A program made the position numbers and the translations under genes. Positions 18,165 to 28,405 of a stretch of DNA of 64,000 bases are shown piece after piece; the stretch's first letter is position 1; every line of letters starts with the position of its first letter. This DNA is from Terrirhizobium terrae (GTDB lineage: Bacteria; Pseudomonadota; Alphaproteobacteria; Rhizobiales; Rhizobiaceae): the NCBI RefSeq assembly GCF_030323265.1, contig NZ_CP104992.1, forward strand, positions 3,571,501-3,635,500. Direction: 5' to 3'. The notes under the pieces were generated by a model, which did not search any database, was not told where the DNA came from, and worked only from the letters and a program-made list of their open reading frames with translations.

Positions 18165-18542
18165 TTAGAGCATTGCCCGCCCGAGCGCCAGCCCGCCGAA
18201 AACGGCAATCAGTGAGATGATGATGCTGGCGGCAATATAGAGCCCGGCCTCCATGGCCGCCCCGCGCTCGAACAATGCCAATGCATCCAGCGAGAAGGCC
18301 GAAAACGTCGTGAAACCGCCGAGAAAGCCTGTCACCAGCAGGAGACGCATTTCCGGCGAAGCGTTCAGCCGCCGTGCGATGACTTCCGTGAGAAGGCCGA
18401 TGGCGAAGCAGCCGACGATGTTCACCGTCAATGTTCCCCATGGGAAAGCCGGTCCGAAGCGGCGCAGCGTCCATGCACCAACGAGGTATCGGCAGACCGA
18501 TCCCACCGCTCCGCCGAAAGCAACGATCAGCATATTCATCAT
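18165..18542 (-). CDS. crcB: Fluoride channel CrcB/Fluc
   Basis: CrcB/Fluc fluoride channel, 125 residues, four membrane helices. Seen: GGAVGSVCRYLVGAW, FPWGTLTVNIVGCFAIGL with the conserved Asn, and GFLGGFTTFSAFSLDA with the Phe-box and TTFS sodium-site motif. It functions as a dual-topology dimer exporting fluoride. It is the first gene of a minus-strand operon with rluC, the HAD gene and ATP12. No fluoride riboswitch is apparent in the short upstream region. Confidence 0.93.
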   Translation of the reverse strand: MMNMLIVAFGGAVGSVCRYLVGAWTLRRFGPAFPWGTLTVNIVGCFAIGLLTEVIARRLNASPEMRLLLVTGFLGGFTTFSAFSLDALALFERGAAMEAGLYIAASIIISLIAVFGGLALGRAML

Positions 18543-18676
18543 CTATTCAACTCGTTGGTGTGGGAAATCTTGATAATCCGGCGAAAAACGCCATCTCGTT
18601 AAAATGCGCCGGTTTTGCTTAAATTCCGGACAAGAAGGCCGACCTTAAATCTGTAAGATCGAAGGTAGAGAAGCCG

Positions 18677-18955
18677 ATGACCCAGATAGTAGCCATATCC
18701 GCCAACACGGCGGCGATGAATATCGAAGCGCTCCGCACGCCGCGCCGTATCTCGGTGAAGGACCAGGTGCAGGATGTCAAGGCGGACGCGGAGAAGAACG
18801 CCAAGCGTGCCGAGAACGTAAGTGACCCCCTTGCGCTGGACGCCATGGTGCCGGCCGTCACGATCGGGCTCGAACTGATGACCGCGGGACGGCAGCCGCA
18901 ACAGCACATTCCTGTCCGCCAGGTCGAGGCCGCCTATCGCGATCTGGAAGACTGA
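18677..18955 (+). CDS. Conserved hypothetical protein
   Basis: A 92-residue soluble protein. Residues 1-25 are neutral (MTQIVAISANTAAMNIEAL); the middle is rich in Lys, Asp and Glu (VKDQVQDVKADAEKNAKRAE) and likely helical. AAGGTAGAG precedes ATG 18677. It is divergent from crcB and convergent with the small gene at 18989. I do not recognise a family and cannot suggest a role. Confidence 0.55.
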   Translation: MTQIVAISANTAAMNIEALRTPRRISVKDQVQDVKADAEKNAKRAENVSDPLALDAMVPAVTIGLELMTAGRQPQQHIPVRQVEAAYRDLED

Positions 18956-18988
18956 AATCCTCTCTTCGACTGGAACGTCTTTCCGGGA

Positions 18989-19216
18989 TCAGATCCGGAG
19001 CACGGCACCGCCCAGTTGCTTCAGGATTGCTTGTCGTCGCCGTCGGTCACCCAGCAGGTCGTAAGCTTCCTCACCGCTCTCGATCGGCCGGCATACGGTC
19101 ATCTCCATCTGCACCTTACCGGGTGAGAGATGCCGGAGCGCCCAGTCCAAGGCGCCGAGATAGGCGTACCAGCTCCGAACCCGAACAACTCGCCGCCGTT
19201 CTGCAACGGAAATCAT
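18989..19216 (-). CDS. Possible small basic protein upstream of the glycine riboswitch
   Basis: A 75-residue frame starting ATG 19216, with coherent protein-like composition: VVRVRSWYAYLGALDWALRH then SGEEAYDLLGDRRRRQAILK. It fills the gap between the hypothetical gene at 18677 and the riboswitch and runs divergent to gcvT. The ribosome site is weak (GCGGCC only). The same frame stays open far upstream through the antisense of gcvT, which lowers the value of openness as evidence. Real gene status is uncertain. Confidence 0.45.
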   Translation of the reverse strand: MISVAERRRVVRVRSWYAYLGALDWALRHLSPGKVQMEMTVCRPIESGEEAYDLLGDRRRRQAILKQLGGAVLRI

Positions 19217-19275
19217 GTTGGCCGCGACATTCTGCCCTTGCCAAAGCGACCGCTCCAACGATAATGAGCCGCAGA

Positions 19276-19432
19276 CCCGTTGGGAGAAGCCGCTTCGATG
19301 CGGTGCCGAAGGAGCAACCGCCCCGGAAACTCTCAGGCAAAAGGACCACGGGAAGACTGCAGGAACTCTGGAGAGAAGCTTTCCGCAAGGGGCTCGCCGA
19401 AGGGATAACAATCTCAGGCGACAAGGACAGAG
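19276..19432 (+). promoter_or_regulatory. Tandem glycine riboswitch
   Basis: Two glycine aptamers in series before gcvT. Aptamer 1 (19276-19352): P1 CCCGT/ACGGG, GGGAGAAGC, GCCGAAGGAGCAA and AAACTCTCAGGCAAAAGGAC. Aptamer 2 (19366-19432): P1 CTCTG/CAGAG, GGAGAGAAGC, GCCGAAGGGATAA and ATCTCAGGCGACAAGGAC. These are the hallmark conserved strings of the class. Glycine binding is expected to switch on the gcvTHP operon whose first codon is 84 bases further on. Confidence 0.95.
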
Positions 19433-19516
19433 GGGCTCGAAACGGCGCGGAAACGCGCCAGATATTGAGCCGGCGTGCGACCTGGTATCCGGGCCCGCCA
19501 AACCTGGAGGCGTCTT

Positions 19517-20653
19517 TTGGACGATCAATCGGTTCTTCACACGACCCCGCTGCACGCAATGCATCTCTCGCTCGGCGCGAAAATGGTGCCTTTCGCCGGC
19601 TATGACATGCCGGTGCAATATCCGCTCGGCGTGATGAAGGAGCATCTTCACACCCGCACCGCCGCAGGCCTGTTCGACGTCTCCCACATGGGCCAGGTGA
19701 TCGTGAAGGCGAAGTCCGGTTCCTACGAGGACGCGGCACTCGCACTGGAAAAGCTCGTCCCCGTCGATATTCTCGGCCTGAAGGAAGGCCGCCAGCGCTA
19801 CGGCTTCTTCACCGACGAAAACGGCGGCATCCTCGACGACCTGATGATCACCAATCGCGGCGACCATCTGCTGGTCGTCGTTAACGCCGCCTGCAAGGAT
19901 CAGGACGTCGCCCATATGAAGGCGAACATGCCGGATTGCGACGTCACCCTTCTCGACGATCGCGCTCTCGTTGCGCTTCAAGGTCCCCGCGCGCAGGCGG
20001 TGCTGGCCGAACTCTGGGCCGGCGTTTCGGGCATGAAGTTCATGGATGTGCGCGCAGTGCCGCTGCATGACGTGCCCTGCATCATCTCCCGCTCGGGCTA
20101 TTCCGGCGAGGACGGTTTCGAGATCTCCATTCCCGCCGACAAGGCAGAGGAAATCGCCAGGGCGCTGCTCGGCCATCCCGATTGCGAGGCGATCGGTCTC
20201 GGCGCGCGCGACAGCCTGCGCCTCGAAGCCGGCCTGTGTCTCTACGGAAATGATATCGACACCACGACCTCGCCGATCGAGGCTTCGCTTGAATGGGCAA
20301 TCCAGAAGGCGCGCAAGGCCGGCGGTGATCGCGAGGGCGGTTTTCCGGGCGCCGAGCGCATTCTCGGTGAACTGGCAAACGGCACCACCCGCCGACGTGT
20401 CGGCCTGAAGCCGGAAGGCAAGGCACCGGTGCGTTCGCACGCCAAACTCTATGCGGATGCCGAGGGCAATACGGAACTCGGCGAAGTCACCTCCGGCACC
20501 TTTGGCCCGTCGGTCGAAGGACCGGTTGCGATGGGTTATCTGCCCGTCAGCCATTCTGCCGCCGGCACCACTGTTTATGCAGAGGTGCGCGGCAAGTACC
20601 TGCCGATGACCGTCGCCGCCCTGCCCTTCATCACGCCCACCTACAAACGCTAA
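19517..20653 (+). CDS. gcvT: Glycine cleavage system aminomethyltransferase (T protein)
   Basis: GcvT transfers the methylene of the GcvH-bound aminomethyl group to tetrahydrofolate and releases ammonia. The 378-residue protein begins TTG GAC GAT at 19517 with GGAGG six bases upstream, which fits the usual rhizobial N-terminus (DDQ then TPLHAMHLSLGAKMVPFAGY). Other motifs: LFDVSHMGQV, the folate-site Asp in YSGEDGFEIS, and LGARDSLRLEAGLCLYGND. An in-frame ATG at 19475 has no ribosome site. First gene of the riboswitch-controlled gcvTHP operon. Confidence 0.96.
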   Translation: MDDQSVLHTTPLHAMHLSLGAKMVPFAGYDMPVQYPLGVMKEHLHTRTAAGLFDVSHMGQVIVKAKSGSYEDAALALEKLVPVDILGLKEGRQRYGFFTDENGGILDDLMITNRGDHLLVVVNAACKDQDVAHMKANMPDCDVTLLDDRALVALQGPRAQAVLAELWAGVSGMKFMDVRAVPLHDVPCIISRSGYSGEDGFEISIPADKAEEIARALLGHPDCEAIGLGARDSLRLEAGLCLYGNDIDTTTSPIEASLEWAIQKARKAGGDREGGFPGAERILGELANGTTRRRVGLKPEGKAPVRSHAKLYADAEGNTELGEVTSGTFGPSVEGPVAMGYLPVSHSAAGTTVYAEVRGKYLPMTVAALPFITPTYKR

Positions 20654-20674
20654 AAACCCTCCGGAGAGAACAAG

Positions 20675-21033
20675 ATGCTGAAATTTACCGCTGAACACGA
20701 ATGGCTGAAGCTTGAAGGCGATGTCGCCACCGTCGGCATCACTGCGCACGCCGCCGAGCAGCTCGGCGACCTCGTCTTTGTCGAACTGCCGGAAGTCGGC
20801 TCTGAGCTTACCAAGGACGGCAATGCCGCGACCGTCGAGAGCGTCAAGGCCGCCTCCGACGTCTATGCGCCGCTCGACGGCGAAGTGACCGAGGTCAATC
20901 AGGCAATCGTCGACGACCCGTCGCTCGTCAATTCCGATCCGCAGGGCGCCGCCTGGTTCTTCAAGCTGAAGCTGAAGAATGTTGCCGACGCTGACGCCCT
21001 GATGGACGAAGCAGCCTACAAGGACCTGATCGG

Positions 21034-21037
<4 letters not shown>
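20675..21037 (+). CDS. gcvH: Glycine cleavage system H protein
   Basis: Lipoyl carrier protein of the glycine cleavage complex, 120 residues. The lipoylated Lys is in ATVESVKAASDVYAPLDGEV; the N-terminus FTAEHEWLKLEGDVATVGIT and GDLVFVELPEVG are typical. CCGGAGAG precedes ATG 20675. Its stop overlaps the gcvP start as ATGA, so translation is coupled. Lipoylation depends on LipB encoded at 5.9-6.6 kb. Confidence 0.97.
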
Positions 21038-23898
<2,861 letters not shown>

Positions 23899-23925
23899 GC
23901 ATTGCAGTCATCAGATCCGATGCTT

Positions 23926-23952
23926 GAAAGGCCCGCCTCGCGCGGGCCTTTC
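23926..23952 (+). terminator. Intrinsic terminator of gcvTHP
   Basis: GAAAGGCCCGC and GCGGGCCTTTC form a perfect 11-base-pair stem with a 5-base loop, 27 bases after the gcvP stop. The downstream stretch is AT-rich. Confidence 0.85.
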
Positions 23953-24119
23953 AATATTCTCGACCTGCCCTTGTCTCGGCGCAATTCTTCGCTATTTTAG
24001 GTTTTATCGAACTTTGCTAGTGACTCGTCCGCGCCTCTCGGTGCTTACTGATTTTCTCTCATCGTCGATCTACCGCCGGACATTGGTCCGGTAACTGCAG
24101 CGATTGAAAGGAAATCGTT

Positions 24120-24329
24120 ATGAACACGGGCACCGTAAAGTGGTTCAACAGCACCAAGGGTTTTGGTTTCATCCAGCCGGATAACGGCGGCCAGGACGTT
24201 TTCGTCCACATTTCGGCCGTTGAGCGCGCTGGCATGCGCACCCTCAATGACGGCCAGAAGATCAGCTACGAGATCGTCCAGGACAAGCGTTCGGGCAAGA
24301 GCTCGGCCGACAACCTTCAGGCTGCCTGA
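24120..24329 (+). CDS. Cold-shock domain protein
   Basis: A 69-residue CspA-family single-stranded nucleic-acid binding protein. RNP-1 KGFGFIQP and RNP-2 VFVHIS are intact, with TGTVKWFNSTKGFGF at the start. Like many csp genes it has a long leader (about 160 bases after the gcv terminator) containing the hairpin CCGGAC/GTCCGG just before the ribosome site AAAGGA, possibly involved in temperature control. A terminator follows. Confidence 0.95.
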   Translation: MNTGTVKWFNSTKGFGFIQPDNGGQDVFVHISAVERAGMRTLNDGQKISYEIVQDKRSGKSSADNLQAA

Positions 24330-24390
24330 TTTTGTTATTGCGCGACGCGACCACGGAGGTACTGGCGCGTATTGTGCGATGACTATGGAA

Positions 24391-24423
24391 GGTCGGGGTT
24401 CATCTCCCGGCCTTTTGTTTTTT
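24391..24423 (+). terminator. Intrinsic terminator of the cold-shock gene
   Basis: GGTCGGG pairs with CCCGGCC (one G-U pair) across a short loop and is followed by TTTTGTTTTTT. Confidence 0.75.
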
Positions 24424-24632
24424 CTGGATTGGCGCACGGTCGGCACCCCTGCAACCGGGCGGTGACAGGATCATGCCCAGGCGTTATTGTCTGCCTTAGC
24501 AGCCGATGGCCTACTTTCGGAATGTACGAAACCTCGATCTGGTGACGTAGCCGGCTTTCCTTCGGCGAACTTATCGTTCATACACGCGACCATCCAACCA
24601 AGAGCAAGCGGTTCGCCGCGTCAGGAGATTTC
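24424..24632. other. Non-coding stretch between cold-shock and bS21 genes
   Basis: I see no gene here. It should contain the promoter and leader of rpsU. A short GC-rich hairpin (GCCGGC...TTCGGC near 24552-24568) lies in the leader; no known regulatory RNA class is recognisable. Confidence 0.5.
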
Positions 24633-24875
24633 TTGCAGGTACTAGTCAGAGACAACAATGTCGAACAGGCGCTTCGCGTCCTGAAGAAGAAGCTTCAGCG
24701 CGAAGGCGTCTTCCGTGAAATGAAGGCTCGCCAGGCTTTTGAGAAGCCGTCCGAAAAGCGTGCGCGCGAAAAGGCCGAGGCCATTCGACGCTCGCGCAAG
24801 CTTGCTCGCAAGCAGGCACAGCGCGAAGGACTGCTGCCGGCACCGAAGAAGAAAGTGATCGCTCGCGGTCGCTAA
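24633..24875 (+). CDS. rpsU: 30S ribosomal protein bS21 (paralogue)
   Basis: Small basic ribosomal protein bS21, 80 residues. Seen: VLVRDNNVEQALRVLKKKLQ, then SEKRAREKAEAIRRSRKLAR, the conserved body of the family, and a Lys/Pro/Arg-rich C-terminal tail (PAPKKKVIARGR). It starts at TTG 24633 with AGGAGA before it. Rhizobia usually encode more than one bS21; the tail and position beside a cold-shock gene suggest the accessory copy. bS21 helps mRNA selection on the 30S subunit. Confidence 0.92.
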   Translation: MQVLVRDNNVEQALRVLKKKLQREGVFREMKARQAFEKPSEKRAREKAEAIRRSRKLARKQAQREGLLPAPKKKVIARGR

Positions 24876-24971
24876 TGCCCCGATAGATGCAGCTTGGGTG
24901 ATGTGCTGTTGCACTCCCCAACGCTGTACGGCAGTCGCAATATTTGGACGAGAACGGGCAGGAAGCACTGC

Positions 24972-25205
24972 ATGACAGCGACCAAGGATCAGTTCTTCAA
25001 GCCCGCCAAGATGTCCGCGCAGGCCAAGTCCGAGCAGACCAACTCTGTCGTGCGGGAAATTCTTGATGCAGAGGTCTCTGCCCGTGACAAGAAGACGGAA
25101 AAGCTGCGTGCGCTGCGCCTCGCACAGCAGGAAGAGGATGCGGCAAGAAAGCTCGCTGAGCCCGTAGTCCAGAAGAAGCGTGGTCGACCCTCCGCCGCCA
25201 AGTAA
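24972..25205 (+). CDS. Small basic protein with AT-hook-like C-terminus
   Basis: A 77-residue charged protein. The centre is a helix rich in Lys, Arg, Glu and Ala (DKKTEKLRALRLAQQEEDAA) and the C-terminus KKRGRPSAAK resembles an AT-hook (core RGRP), which can bind the minor groove of AT-rich DNA. AGGAAG precedes ATG 24972. It follows rpsU on the same strand after about 100 bases. Similar small proteins occur in rhizobia without assigned function; DNA binding is inference. Confidence 0.7.
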   Translation: MTATKDQFFKPAKMSAQAKSEQTNSVVREILDAEVSARDKKTEKLRALRLAQQEEDAARKLAEPVVQKKRGRPSAAK

Positions 25206-25423
25206 CCCGCGGCTTTCGTCTTACCGCTCAAGACCTATTTCACATATTTAGCTTGCATTTGAACCATTTCGCAGGTTTCGCGTTATTGGCCCAAGGCCGA
25301 TTGCATATGGGCGCTCCCTGTGCAGTCCATGGGTGTCATGTCATGCGAGACACTCGCCGCCTTCCCTTCTACGGCATCAGGATGCTGGGTCACGGGAGAG
25401 CAAGCTTTGCATGTGAGGATGAA

Positions 25424-25681
25424 ATGCTTCAGGACAATACTTCGTCGACCATGGTGCTCGGTTCGGATGACCTCGAACTCTTGCAGAAATTTCTCGAGGC
25501 ATGGTGCGAGGAAAACGACGTCAGCCCTGAGAGCGAGCAGGCACAGTTTATCGCCGCCGGGCTTTTCAACTGGTATCAGTTCGAACTCGGCGATCGCGCG
25601 CTGATGAAAACGGAGCCGCCCGAAGAGCTTCCGGAGTCGACCGAACTGAAGCAATTGCTGCGCCAGCTCGCGGCCGCGTGA
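25424..25681 (+). CDS. Conserved hypothetical protein
   Basis: An 85-residue acidic, helical protein (SDDLELLQKFLEAWCEENDV, then FNWYQFELGDRALMK). The start at ATG 25424 is chosen because GTGAGGATG stands before it and the protein-like composition begins there; the open frame extends to 25253 but the added part looks random. I know of similar short rhizobial proteins but no function. No membrane segment or metal motif is visible. Confidence 0.7.
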   Translation: MLQDNTSSTMVLGSDDLELLQKFLEAWCEENDVSPESEQAQFIAAGLFNWYQFELGDRALMKTEPPEELPESTELKQLLRQLAAA

Positions 25682-25857
25682 TACGAGCGCCTGTTTCTTT
25701 ATCCCCTTGTTATTGGCGGATTATAGGCGGTTTTTTTGTCGCCCCACATACATGCGGTTGCCCGGACTTCGATAGTTCCTTTAACTGGGTTCTACCTGCT
25801 GGTCTTACCGAGGACCACGGGTTTTGAAGTCATAAGCATGCATGAGGAAATACCGTT

Positions 25858-26118
25858 TTGAATAATGCAAAATCCAGGAAGATCAGCCCGCTCGTCGGCG
25901 GGATTATCACTGCCGTCGTCATCTTCGGGGCAGCCCAGCTTTTCTATACCATTCGCGGACCGGTCTATGCCGAGCCGAGCAATGATCCCGGCACGGTGAC
26001 CGTGCGCCCGATCGTCAAGGATGACGGCGTGAAGAACATGACCATGTCCGTGGTCATCGCGCTGGCCGGTGGCGTCATCGCTGCGCGTGCAATCGGTCGC
26101 CGCAATAAGCAGGCCTGA
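25858..26118 (+). CDS. Small membrane protein of unknown function
   Basis: An 86-residue protein with two hydrophobic segments: residues 11-30 (PLVGGIITAVVIFGAAQLFY) and 61-80 (MTMSVVIALAGGVIAARAIG), joined by a short polar, probably periplasmic loop. The start is TTG 25858 with GAGGAAA seven bases before. The hairpin that follows (26145-26173) should end the transcript. Family unknown. Confidence 0.6.
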   Translation: MNNAKSRKISPLVGGIITAVVIFGAAQLFYTIRGPVYAEPSNDPGTVTVRPIVKDDGVKNMTMSVVIALAGGVIAARAIGRRNKQA

Positions 26119-26144
26119 GGTTTGCGGGTACTGAACTGAAGTTT

Positions 26145-26173
26145 GAAGGCTGGCCGCAAGAGCGGCCAGCTTC
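26145..26173. terminator. Bidirectional-type hairpin between convergent genes
   Basis: GCTGGCCGC (26149-26157) and GCGGCCAGC (26162-26170) pair perfectly around the tetraloop AAGA, flanked by GAA/TTC. It lies between the small membrane protein gene and the convergent ridA-like gene. T runs are short. Confidence 0.6.
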
Positions 26174-26196
26174 GGGTTCTCTGCAGGCCCGGCGGA

Positions 26197-26595
26197 TTAT
26201 GCCGCCTGCGGGATGCGGGCGATGACCTTGATCTCGAAATCAAAACCGGCAAGCCAGTTCACCCCGATGGCAGTCCAGTTCGTATAGGGCTTTTCGCCCA
26301 ACACCTTCATGCGCACGGCCTGGATCGTCTCGAACTGGTTTTCGGGATCGGTATGGAACGAGGTCACGTCGATGATGTCGCTGAAATCGGCGCCGGCGGC
26401 CTTCAGCACGGCGGCAAGATTATCGAAGGCCAACATCACCTGCTTTTCAAAGTCCGGCTCCGGCGTACCGTCCTCGCGGCTGCCGACCTGCCCGGAAACG
26501 AACAAGAGGTCGCCCGAGCGGATTGCTGCCGAATAGCGGTTGGTCTCGTAGAGATCCTGACGGCCGGCGGGGAATACAACGTCACGTTTGGTCAT
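26197..26595 (-). CDS. RidA/YjgF family enamine/imine deaminase-like protein
   Basis: A 132-residue protein of the RidA/YER057c/UK114 superfamily. Seen: YSAAIRSGDLLFVSGQVGSR, FDNLAAVLKAAGADFSDIID, and NWTAIGVNWLAGFDFEIKVI. The RidA catalytic Arg (usually in a CTR or VR motif before the final strand) is not evident, so it may be one of the Rid subgroups without deaminase activity. ATG 26595 has AGGAG upstream. It is divergent from a tetR gene across three palindromes and is the probable target of that regulator. Confidence 0.85.
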   Translation of the reverse strand: MTKRDVVFPAGRQDLYETNRYSAAIRSGDLLFVSGQVGSREDGTPEPDFEKQVMLAFDNLAAVLKAAGADFSDIIDVTSFHTDPENQFETIQAVRMKVLGEKPYTNWTAIGVNWLAGFDFEIKVIARIPQAA

Positions 26596-26669
26596 GTTTC
26601 TGCTCCTGTCTGACCGGGAGGGCATTTCTTTGCGGTGCCCTGCCCTTCACGTCTCGAAGCGATGTTGAT

Positions 26670-26737
26670 ATACGCTTCGTATGTGGATATATAGTTAACA
26701 TACGTTGCGTATGTCAATACACATACCCTTCGTATGT
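26670..26737. promoter_or_regulatory. Three palindromic TetR-type operators between ridA-like and tetR genes
   Basis: Three copies of a dyad with arms ATACG/CGTAT and a 3-base centre: 26670-26682 (ATACG CTT CGTAT), 26698-26714 (ACATACG TTG CGTATGT, perfect), and 26721-26737 (ACATACC CTT CGTATGT, one mismatch). Centres are 30 and 23 bases apart. They fill the promoter space between two divergent genes and are the expected binding sites of the neighbouring TetR protein. Confidence 0.8.
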
Positions 26738-26754
26738 GACGCAGGAGATCGATA

Positions 26755-27354
26755 ATGGTTGCCAGAAAGCGTTCCGAAATGATGGAGGAAACGCGGGCAA
26801 AGCTCATCCAGGCCGCGCGTAAGTCCTTTGCCGAAAAGGGCTATGCCGCCTCCTCCATGGATGATTTCACCGCAGCGGCCGGCCTGACGCGCGGCGCGCT
26901 CTATCACAATTTCGGCGACAAGAAGGGGCTGTTGCAAGCGGTGATCGACCAGATCGACGCCGAGATGCTTGCCCGCATGCGTGCCGCCGCCAAGGCGAAG
27001 GGCGGAAGCCTGTGGGAGGTCTTCGTTGCTGAGGGTGTCGCCTATATCGAGATGGCGATAGAGCCGGAAATCCAGCGGATCGTCATGCTCGATGGTCCCG
27101 CGGTGCTCGGTGACCCTTCGCAGTGGCCGAACCAGAATGCCTGCCTGCGCACCACCACCGAGACAATCACGGCGCTGATCGAGGAAGGCACGGTGAAGCC
27201 GGTCGACGCGGAGGCTGCGGCAAGGCTGATCAACGGTGCCGCCCTGAACGCCGCTTTATGGATCGCTGCCGCTGAAGACCCGCAGGATGTGCTGGCCAAG
27301 GTGGTCGATGCGTTCCAGCAACTGGCGAGCGGCCTGCTGCGAGATAGCCGTTGA
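26755..27354 (+). CDS. TetR/AcrR family transcriptional regulator
   Basis: A 199-residue repressor. The helix-turn-helix is at residues 12-58 (AARKSFAEKGYAASSMDDFT followed by RGALYHNFGDKKGLLQAV), and the C-terminal helical domain has the layout of the TetR_C class with PSQWPNQN. Ligand unknown. It is divergent from the RidA-like gene, with three palindromes between them, so it most likely represses both genes. The EamA permease gene at 27448 follows on the same strand and could be part of the same response. Confidence 0.92.
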   Translation: MVARKRSEMMEETRAKLIQAARKSFAEKGYAASSMDDFTAAAGLTRGALYHNFGDKKGLLQAVIDQIDAEMLARMRAAAKAKGGSLWEVFVAEGVAYIEMAIEPEIQRIVMLDGPAVLGDPSQWPNQNACLRTTTETITALIEEGTVKPVDAEAAARLINGAALNAALWIAAAEDPQDVLAKVVDAFQQLASGLLRDSR

Positions 27355-27447
27355 AGCATCAGGGCGCACTGCGATCAGACGCGATCTCCATCTTGCCTTT
27401 GCATGAGACCTGAGCGATAGCGGGCGATCAATATCAGGTAAGATCCC

Positions 27448-28371
27448 GTGTTCCTCTCCGAAGCGCTGGCCATCGGCTCGGCTGTCTGCATCGCCCTGAG
27501 CTCGATGTTCATCAACGAGCTGAATGGCCGCGTGCCGCTGATGCGGCTGGCCCGCTGGCAGCTCACGTCTGCCTTCATTCTGACCGCGCTGGCCGCCACT
27601 ATTGTCGGCGGCTGGTCGACGCTCGGCTGGTGGCAGGTGGAGGCGCTGATCGGTTCCAGCCTCGCCGGGATCGTTGTCGCCTCGACCACCTATTTTGCCG
27701 CCATCTATGTGGCCGGACCGCGGGTAACCGCCCTGCTCTTCTCGCTGGCCTCACCCTTCGCGCTGCTCTTCGGTTATCTGGCATTTGGCGAGACGATTAA
27801 CGGCTTGCAGGGGCTCGGCGTCGTGCTGATCCTTGTCGGCATCGTCATCGCGATCGGTGTGCGTCGCCGGCGCCCGCCGCCGATGATCCCGCTGGCCGAC
27901 GGTGAGCCGATCGAAGCCCCTGCCCCGCCCACACAGACGCCTTCGCTGATCGGCATCACGCTCGGCGTTATCACCGCCCTGGGACAGGCGCTCGGAAGCA
28001 CGCTCGCGCGGCCCGCCATGGCCTCCGGCGTAGAGGCTTTCACGGCCATGGCGGTCCGCTCCGGTTTCGCGGTCATCGTCTTCTGGGCGATCCTTGCCCT
28101 CCCGGCGCTTCGGCGGGATCCTGCGCCCTTCGCCAAGCGAGACCTCGGACTTGCCGTCACCGCCGCCTTCTTCGGTACGGCGCTCGGCATGTCGCTGCTG
28201 ATGGCCGCGCTGGCGATCGGCAATGTCGGCATCGTCTCGACGCTGTCCTCGATGACCCCGATCGTCATACTGCCCATGGTCTGGCTGAAGAGCCGGCAGA
28301 TGCCGCGCGCATCCGCCTGGGGTGGCGCGGCGCTCGCGATCATCGGCACGGCACTGATCAGTCTCAAGTAA
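27448..28371 (+). CDS. EamA/DMT family permease
   Basis: Inner-membrane permease of the EamA family, 307 residues with ten predicted helices in two repeats separated by a Pro-rich cytoplasmic loop (residues 139-170, RRRRPPPMIPLADG). First repeat ends SPFALLFGYLAFGETINGLQ; second repeat has LSSMTPIVILPMVWL. The start is GTG 27448 with AGGTAAG upstream. It follows tetR by about 90 bases. The substrate is not readable. Confidence 0.85.
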   Translation: MFLSEALAIGSAVCIALSSMFINELNGRVPLMRLARWQLTSAFILTALAATIVGGWSTLGWWQVEALIGSSLAGIVVASTTYFAAIYVAGPRVTALLFSLASPFALLFGYLAFGETINGLQGLGVVLILVGIVIAIGVRRRRPPPMIPLADGEPIEAPAPPTQTPSLIGITLGVITALGQALGSTLARPAMASGVEAFTAMAVRSGFAVIVFWAILALPALRRDPAPFAKRDLGLAVTAAFFGTALGMSLLMAALAIGNVGIVSTLSSMTPIVILPMVWLKSRQMPRASAWGGAALAIIGTALISLK

Positions 28372-28405
28372 ACGCGATCAAAATTCCGTCAGGTGCTTGA
28401 GGTGA

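Noticed and set aside
18989..20749. Long open frame (586 codons) antisense to gcvT
   Set aside because: It mirrors the codon bias of gcvT in GC-rich DNA; only the last 75 codons, outside gcvT, were considered as a possible gene.
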